Assembly (NCBI GenBank): GCA_031556525.1
Contig: JAVBSS010000042.1
Span: 1-10,766 of the forward strand
Length of the DNA stretch: 10,766 nucleotides
Source of the DNA: JAVBSN01 sp031556525
GTDB lineage: Bacteria > Bacillota > Clostridia > Lachnospirales > Lachnospiraceae
Direction of reading: 5' to 3'
A model generated the notes under the pieces. The model made no database searches. It saw nothing but the letters and a program-made list of their open reading frames with translations, and was not told the DNA's origin. The position numbers and the translations under genes were made by a program. Numbering within the stretch: position 1 is the first letter of the stretch; the number at the start of each line of letters is the position of its first letter. Shown here piece after piece: positions 6,835 through 10,766 of the stretch.

Positions 6835-7059
6835 ATGTATAATGAGGATAAGGTTATATGTAATGTCTGTAGCAAGGAACTAAAGAAAGAAAATGACATA
6901 GTTGTAGAGGATTTTCTATATGTAGAAAAGCAATGGGGATATTTTTCCGAAAAAGATGGGCAGACTCACAAATTAATCATATGCGAAAGTTGTTATGATG
7001 AGTTAGTAAAAAAGCTTAAATTACCAATCGATATTGTTGATACTATTGAAATGATTTAA
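6835..7059 (+). CDS. Small four-cysteine (CxxC...CxxC) putative zinc-binding protein
   Basis: This is a 74-residue protein with two CxxC pairs, CNVC (Cys9 and Cys12) and CESC (Cys50 and Cys53), spaced as in a zinc-ribbon-type fold. Between them is the stretch VEDFLYVEKQWGYFSEKDGQTH. I recall similar proteins in Lachnospiraceae but know no function, so zinc binding and a possible nucleic-acid or protein-binding role are inference. AGGAGG (6822-6827) lies seven bases before the ATG at 6835, which decides the start; a GTG at 6793 in the same frame has only a poor AAAGGCG upstream. It is the last gene before the terminator at 7111 and probably shares the tsaE-tsaB-rimI transcript. Confidence 0.75.
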   Translation: MYNEDKVICNVCSKELKKENDIVVEDFLYVEKQWGYFSEKDGQTHKLIICESCYDELVKKLKLPIDIVDTIEMI

Positions 7060-7110
7060 GTTGTAGAAAATAATATGAAATTTAAATAATCGAATATGAA
7101 TATGATGTAA

Positions 7111-7149
7111 GTGCATCTGGTTGCCATATAGGCGGTTGGGTGCATTTTT
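7111..7149 (+). terminator. Strong rho-independent terminator ending the tsaEB-rimI run
   Basis: A 14-bp uninterrupted stem, 7112-7125 against 7131-7144, with loop ATATA, is followed by TTTTT (7145-7149). Many pairs are G-U (the GGTT/GGTTGG portion), so the RNA folds fully only when read from the + strand. This agrees with termination of the upstream genes. Confidence 0.85.
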
Positions 7150-7153
7150 AATT

Positions 7154-7181
7154 TTGACTTATAAACAAAATGTGGTAGAAT
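7154..7181 (+). promoter_or_regulatory. Sigma-A promoter for the rnz-tsaD-ispD operon
   Basis: TTGACT (7154-7159) and TAGAAT (7176-7181) are 16 nt apart, with TGG immediately before the -10 (extended -10). It begins five bases after the terminator's T run. The predicted start near 7188 leaves a leader of about 45 nt before the rnz ATG. A second -10-like TATTATA-type stretch follows but is too far from the -35. Confidence 0.65.
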
Positions 7182-7232
7182 AATATACATATTGCCACAA
7201 ATAACTAAGTGGATTTGAAAAGAGGGATTATT

Positions 7233-8144
7233 ATGTTAGATGTATGTTTGCTAGGTACGGGAGGCATGATGCCATTACCTAACAGAGCATTAACATCGTT
7301 AATGTTAAGATATAATGGAAGTAGTATATTAGTAGATTGTGGAGAGGGAACACAGGTAGCAATTAAAGAACAGGGATGGAGTTTTAACCCTATAGATGTT
7401 ATTTGTTTTACTCATTTCCACGCAGATCATATTAGTGGTTTGCCAGGTCTATTGCTTACAATAGGAAATGCAGACAGAACGAAGCCGGTAACTATTATAG
7501 GTCCGAAAAGAGTTGAGCAAGTAGTTAAATCATTAAGGGTCATTGCACCAGAATTACCATTTGATATTGAATATATAGAATTAGAAGCAGAGGGTGGTAG
7601 TTATAATTTTAATGGACTTAACATAGATGCTTATAAAGTTAATCATAACATGTTATGTTACGGATATTCTTTTTCTATAGATAGAGCTGGTAAGTTTGAT
7701 ATGGATAAGGCAAAAGAAAATCAAGTCCCAATGAAGTTGTGGTCTAGGTTGCAAAAAGGTGAGAAGATAATAGAAGAAGGAATAACCTATACATCGGATA
7801 TGGTGCTTGGAGAAGATAGAAGGGGTCTAAAGGTAACCTATTGTACAGATTCTAGGCCTGTTGATAATATAATTACCTATGCAAAGAATGCGGATCTTTT
7901 TATCTGTGAGGGTATGTATGGAGAGAAGGAAAAGGAATCAAAAGCAAGGGAATACAAACATATGACGATGTATGAGGCAGCTAGACTTGCAAGTGAAGCT
8001 GAGGTGGAAGAATTATGGCTTACACATTATAGCCCTTCATTAGTTAGACCAGAGCAGTATGGAGATAAAGTGAGAGCTATTTTTGCCAACACAAGTATCC
8101 CTAGAAATAGAAAAGACAAAACATTATTGTTTGATGAAGATTAG
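7233..8144 (+). CDS. rnz: Ribonuclease Z
   Basis: This 303-residue metallo-beta-lactamase-fold endonuclease cleaves pre-tRNA 3' trailers after the discriminator base, mainly in tRNAs without an encoded CCA. The metal motif THFHADH gives His61, His63, Asp65 and His66; further ligands are His138 (NHNM), Asp206 (CTDSR) and His265 (LTHYSP), and His243 sits in YKHMT. The segment at about 150-180 (GKFDMDKAKENQVPMKLW...LQKGE) fits the RNase Z substrate-binding arm, which separates it from ordinary beta-lactamase-fold hydrolases. The glycine loop reads LGTGGMMPLP instead of the commoner LGTGAG.P, a variant I associate with clostridial members. AGAGGG (7221-7226) lies six bases before the ATG at 7233; an upstream GTG at 7209 lacks support. 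The length is normal for the short bacterial form. Confidence 0.93.
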   Translation: MLDVCLLGTGGMMPLPNRALTSLMLRYNGSSILVDCGEGTQVAIKEQGWSFNPIDVICFTHFHADHISGLPGLLLTIGNADRTKPVTIIGPKRVEQVVKSLRVIAPELPFDIEYIELEAEGGSYNFNGLNIDAYKVNHNMLCYGYSFSIDRAGKFDMDKAKENQVPMKLWSRLQKGEKIIEEGITYTSDMVLGEDRRGLKVTYCTDSRPVDNIITYAKNADLFICEGMYGEKEKESKAREYKHMTMYEAARLASEAEVEELWLTHYSPSLVRPEQYGDKVRAIFANTSIPRNRKDKTLLFDED

Positions 8145-8156
8145 GAGGAGAAATGT

Positions 8157-8735
8157 ATGAATAAGAGTGTGAAAACTATACGTACAGTAGGTGTTATAGG
8201 GCTATTAATTGTGCTAGCTCTTGTTTATTATAATTATCTTAATAATAAGGCTGGGGATAGATTTAGTAATACCCAACCAACAGAAATAGAAAAATTGAAA
8301 AACTATAATTTTGAAGCAGAGTATCCTAAAACTGTTAGAGACGTTGTTAAACTTCATTGTAGATATTTGAAATGTCTATATAATGGTGGGCTTGATGATA
8401 AAGAAATAGAAACATTAAACAGTCAGATGAGAATGCTCTATGATAAAGACTTACTTGCATATAACAAGGAAGATGTTCAATTGCAGAGTTTTAAGAATGA
8501 GATTGCTGCTTACAGAGATACAACAACTTCTATAACAAGTTATACGATGAGTGCAGCAAATGATGTTGTATATTATACGATAGAAGATGTAGAGTACGCT
8601 AAGATAGATGTTACAGTTAATACAAAGGTTAAGACTACAGGTGAAAAGACATATGAGGAATATGTATTAGCAAAAGATAGTAATGACAGATGGAAGATAC
8701 TAGGCTGGAGAGTTGTGGAGGCAAGGGATGAGTAA
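8157..8735 (+). CDS. Membrane-anchored protein of unknown function
   Basis: This is a 192-residue protein with AGGAGG (8143-8148) eight bases before the ATG. A basic start is followed by one hydrophobic helix (about residues 10-29, TVGVIGLLIVLALVYYNYL) with no lipobox. The rest (about 160 residues) would be extracytoplasmic: a helical part with VRDVVKLHCRYLKCLYNGGLDDKEI and then strand-rich repeats ending in DRWKILGWRV. That pattern (helices, then a curved sheet ending in W.I..W) resembles NTF2-like or DUF4878-like folds. From memory similar Lachnospiraceae proteins may be listed as DUF6715, but I cannot confirm that. It sits between rnz and tsaD, and its last eight bases overlap the tsaD start. 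Confidence 0.8.
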   Translation: MNKSVKTIRTVGVIGLLIVLALVYYNYLNNKAGDRFSNTQPTEIEKLKNYNFEAEYPKTVRDVVKLHCRYLKCLYNGGLDDKEIETLNSQMRMLYDKDLLAYNKEDVQLQSFKNEIAAYRDTTTSITSYTMSAANDVVYYTIEDVEYAKIDVTVNTKVKTTGEKTYEEYVLAKDSNDRWKILGWRVVEARDE

Positions 8736-9750
8736 GGAAGTAAAGATATTAGCAATAGAGTCATCGTGTGATGAGACAGCAGCGGCGGTTGTAGTTAATG
8801 GAAGAGAAGTTTGTTCTAATGTAATATCATCACAAATAGAATTGCACAAATTATATGGAGGTGTAGTTCCGGAGATAGCATCAAGAAAACATATAGAAAA
8901 AGTTAATCAAGTTATAGAAGAAGCGCTAGAAGAAGCAAATACTACATTAGATGATATAGATGCAATAGCAGTAACCTATGGACCGGGTTTGGTAGGTGCA
9001 TTGCTAGTAGGGGTTGCAGAAGCGAAAGCAATTAGTTTTGCTAGAAATATACCATTAGTAGGAGTTCATCATATAGAAGGTCATATATCTGCTAACTATA
9101 TTGAAAATAAAGATCTGGAACCAGAATTTATGTGCCTAGTAGTATCTGGTGGTCATTCGCATTTAGTAAAAGTAAATGATTATGGCGAATACGAAATAAT
9201 AGGTAAGACTAGAGATGATGCTGCAGGTGAAGCTTTTGATAAAGTAGCAAGAGCAATAGGTCTAGGATACCCCGGTGGACCAAAGATAGACAAGCTAGCA
9301 AGAGAAGGAGATCCGTTTGCGATAAAGTTTCCTAGAGCCCATATAGAGGACGCACCATATGATTTTAGTTTTAGTGGAATAAAATCAGCAGTATTAAATT
9401 ATATTAACCAGTGTGATATGAAGGGTGAAGAAATTAATAAGGCAAATATAGCAGCTTCATTTCAACAAGCAGTAATTGATGTATTATCTGACAATGCAAT
9501 ATTAGCGGCAAAAGAATATGGAATGACAAAGCTTGCAGTTGCAGGTGGAGTTGCATCAAACTCTTCACTTAGAAATATGTTGCAAGAAAAATGTAATGGG
9601 TCAGGTATAGAATTTTATTATCCGTCACCAATATATTGTACAGATAATGCAGCGATGATAGGTGTGGCAGGTTATTATGAATATATTAGAGGGGTAAGGC
9701 ATGGTTTAGACCTAAATGCTGTACCTAATTTGAAGATAGGACAGAGATAG
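8728..9750 (+). CDS. tsaD: tRNA N6-adenosine threonylcarbamoyltransferase TsaD
   Basis: This 340-residue catalytic subunit transfers the threonylcarbamoyl group from TC-AMP to A37 of ANN-decoding tRNAs, working with TsaB and TsaE encoded 2-3 kb upstream. ASKHA motifs are complete: ILAIESSCDETAAAVV (7-22), GGVVPEIASRKH, TYGPGLVGALLVG, the metal-binding HHIEGH (His115 and His119), VSGGHSHL, and the third metal ligand Asp306 in IYCTDNAAMIG. GGPKIDKLA and FSFSGIKSAV are also typical. GGAGG (8717-8721) lies six bases before the ATG at 8728, so the TTG at 8713 is rejected. The start overlaps the preceding gene's stop (ATGAGTAA), pointing to coupled translation. Length and residues are normal. Confidence 0.97.
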   Translation: MSKEVKILAIESSCDETAAAVVVNGREVCSNVISSQIELHKLYGGVVPEIASRKHIEKVNQVIEEALEEANTTLDDIDAIAVTYGPGLVGALLVGVAEAKAISFARNIPLVGVHHIEGHISANYIENKDLEPEFMCLVVSGGHSHLVKVNDYGEYEIIGKTRDDAAGEAFDKVARAIGLGYPGGPKIDKLAREGDPFAIKFPRAHIEDAPYDFSFSGIKSAVLNYINQCDMKGEEINKANIAASFQQAVIDVLSDNAILAAKEYGMTKLAVAGGVASNSSLRNMLQEKCNGSGIEFYYPSPIYCTDNAAMIGVAGYYEYIRGVRHGLDLNAVPNLKIGQR

Positions 9751-9751
9751 A

Positions 9752-10453
9752 ATGAAAAGCAAAATTACAGCAATCATACTAGCAGCAGGACAAGGTAAGC
9801 GAATGGGAACTTCTGTTCAAAAGCAGTATTTGTTAATTGAAGACAAACCGGTGTTATATTATAGTTTGAAATGCTTTGAAGATAGTATTGTTGATGAGAT
9901 AATATTAGTGGTAGGTAAAGATGAGATAGAATACTGTAAAAGAGACATAGTGGATAAGTATAGTTTAACTAAGGTTAGTAAAATAATTGCAGGTGGCAAA
10001 GAAAGATATAATTCAGTGTATAATGGATTATGTGAATCACAGGGTGCAGACTATGTAATGATTCATGATGGAGCAAGACCTTTTATCAACAATGATATTG
10101 TAAATAGATCTATAGAAGCAGTTATGGAGTATGGAGCATGTACGGTAGGTATGCCGGTTAAAGATACAATAAAAATAGTCGATGAAGATAGCTTTGGAAA
10201 AGATACGCCTAACAGAAAATATGTATGGCAAATTCAAACTCCTCAAAGTTTTAGTTATGAACTTATTTTAGATGCATATACAAAGATGTTAAGGACAAAT
10301 GATGATGATATAACAGATGACACCATGGTGGTAGAGCGTTATAAAGCTAGTAAAATCAAGGTGATTAAGGGTGATTACACTAACATAAAAATAACAACAA
10401 TTGAAGACTTAAAAATTGCTGAAAATTTTTTAAAAAAAGATATTGACATGTAA
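9752..10453 (+). CDS. ispD: 2-C-methyl-D-erythritol 4-phosphate cytidylyltransferase IspD
   Basis: This 233-residue nucleotidyltransferase joins CTP to MEP in the third step of the MEP isoprenoid pathway. The glycine-rich CTP-binding loop ILAAGQGKRMG (9-19) with KQYL (24-27) is followed by HDGARPF (105-111), GMPVKDTIKI, QTPQSF (162-167) and TDDTMVVE (188-195), all in family order and at normal spacing. The related ribitol-5-phosphate enzyme TarI shares the fold and cannot be wholly excluded, but no teichoic acid genes are nearby. The ATG follows the tsaD stop by one base, with AGGACAGAG as a weak ribosome binding site inside tsaD, so translation is probably coupled. The -35 of the tRNA promoter lies in its last codons. 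Confidence 0.92.
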   Translation: MKSKITAIILAAGQGKRMGTSVQKQYLLIEDKPVLYYSLKCFEDSIVDEIILVVGKDEIEYCKRDIVDKYSLTKVSKIIAGGKERYNSVYNGLCESQGADYVMIHDGARPFINNDIVNRSIEAVMEYGACTVGMPVKDTIKIVDEDSFGKDTPNRKYVWQIQTPQSFSYELILDAYTKMLRTNDDDITDDTMVVERYKASKIKVIKGDYTNIKITTIEDLKIAENFLKKDIDM

Positions 10454-10471
10454 GTCTGAAAATGATATTAT
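10443..10471 (+). promoter_or_regulatory. Near-consensus promoter for tRNA-Ser
   Basis: TTGACA (10443-10448) is a perfect -35, and TATTAT (10466-10471) lies 17 nt later with TGA directly before it (extended -10). The -35 overlaps the last codons of ispD. The predicted start near 10478 is about 33 nt before the tRNA. Such strength is typical of stable-RNA promoters. Confidence 0.75.
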
Positions 10472-10510
10472 AGTCAATGTCGCTGGTGAGAACAGTGAAG
10501 AAAACAATAC

Positions 10511-10596
10511 GGAGAGGTATCGAAGTGGTCATAACGAGGCGGTCTTGAAAACCGTTTGTCCGCAAGGGCGCGTGGGTTCGAATCCCACCCTCTCCG
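10511..10596 (+). tRNA. tRNA-Ser (anticodon UGA)
   Basis: GGAGAGG (10511-10517) pairs with CCTCTCC (10589-10595), with G at 10596 as discriminator. The T arm is GTGGG / TTCGAAT / CCCAC (10572-10588). The anticodon loop CTTGAAA (10544-10550) carries TGA at 10546-10548, reading UCA and other UCN serine codons. A long variable arm with GTCC/GGGC and a GCAA loop (10559-10570) marks a class II tRNA. CCA is not encoded (CTTA follows), so the 3' end needs RNase Z and CCA addition. The A36-A37-A38 run suits MiaA (i6A) rather than t6A modification. Confidence 0.97.
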
Positions 10597-10766
10597 CTTA
10601 CTTTTAAGACAAGTCTTAAGAGTATAGAACATTGAAAATTAAACATTGATAATTAAACAACCAAACAACCCTGAAAATTCAATAGAATATTCAGAAACGA
10701 ACAGCAACGAAAGTTGCTAAACCAAAAACAGTAAAACGAGTGCTTAAAAATAAGCTAGATGTTTAT
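10597..10766 (+). other. Non-coding structured region after tRNA-Ser, possible rRNA operon leader
   Basis: No gene is visible in these 170 bases up to the window edge. They contain four inverted repeats: 10602-10621 (TTAAGAC/GTCTTAA), 10671-10694 (10-base arms with one mismatch, loop AATA), 10703-10718 (AGCAAC/GTTGCT closed by a GAAA tetraloop), and 10742-10755 (GCTTA/TAAGC). None has a T run, so none is a clear terminator, and the tRNA transcript may continue. Hairpin-rich, A-rich sequence after a strongly promoted tRNA looks like the leader of a 16S rRNA gene, but no rRNA sequence itself lies in the window. Confidence 0.35.
10629..10670 (+). repeat. Two adjacent short tandem repeats
   Basis: ACATTGAAAATTAA (10629-10642) is followed at once by ACATTGATAATTAA (10643-10656), a 14-base repeat with one mismatch. 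AAACAACC then occurs twice in tandem (10655-10662 and 10663-10670). The cause is unknown, and replication slippage is sufficient to explain both. Confidence 0.7.

Noticed and set aside
9752..10453. TarI (ribitol-5-phosphate cytidylyltransferase) instead of IspD
   Set aside because: The motifs are shared by both families, but there is no teichoic acid gene nearby and the tsaD-ispD context fits a housekeeping IspD; kept only as a minor alternative.
10602..10621. TTAAGAC/GTCTTAA hairpin as the tRNA terminator
   Set aside because: No T run follows and only a two-base gap separates the arms, so it is more likely a processing or leader hairpin.
10380..10646. 88-codon ORF on the - strand containing EGGIRTHAPLRTNGFQDRL
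   Set aside because: This is the antisense of tRNA-Ser. The same peptide is a well-known spurious database protein produced by translating the reverse strand of serine tRNA genes.
10629..10670. Repeats as a CRISPR or attachment site
   Set aside because: Units are too short, directly abutting with no spacers, and no integrase or cas gene is nearby; there is no duplicated tRNA 3' end to suggest integration at the tRNA.

Overview
The window looks like the chromosome of a low-GC Gram-positive of the class Clostridia, most likely Lachnospiraceae. The evidence is the strong AT bias, the A/T-ending codons, the AGGAGG-type ribosome binding sites, the gene content (tsaE-tsaB-rimI, a clostridial-type RNase Z, tsaD, ispD), and an uncharacterised CxxC protein and DUF1294 protein that I associate with that group. 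All convincing genes lie on the + strand.

Bases 1-1586 are an accessory, apparently toxin-related segment. The window opens inside an RHS-repeat protein. Its conserved RHS core ends at a DPSG motif (269-280) and is followed by a variable C-terminal domain of about 209 residues carrying a His-Gly ... Gly-Cys pair typical of caspase-like cysteine peptidase folds (closest by eye to CHAT/DUF4347). A small membrane-anchored protein with a strong ribosome binding site follows and is the obvious immunity candidate. A 38-codon leftover ORF comes next. This is the most unusual part of the window.

Bases 1587-7059 hold a long run of co-directional genes: a DUF1294 membrane protein, then (after a terminator that overlaps a likely promoter) dCMP deaminase, Tex, a YcxB-like membrane protein, TsaE, TsaB, RimI and a small four-cysteine protein. 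The run ends at a strong terminator at 7111-7149.

Bases 7150-10453 hold a second operon with its own promoter: RNase Z, a membrane-anchored protein of unknown function, TsaD and IspD. Spacing is tight (an 8-nt overlap, then a 1-nt gap), which suggests translational coupling. A near-consensus promoter overlapping the end of ispD then drives a class II tRNA-Ser(UGA). About 170 nt of hairpins and short tandem repeats follow, which may be the leader of an rRNA operon beginning just outside the window.

Many of the genes concern tRNA and translation. TsaB, TsaD and TsaE make the t6A37 modification, RimI acetylates ribosomal protein or a similar target, RNase Z trims tRNA 3' ends, and a CCA-less tRNA-Ser lies downstream. 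dCMP deaminase (dTMP supply) and IspD (MEP isoprenoid pathway) are unrelated housekeeping neighbours.
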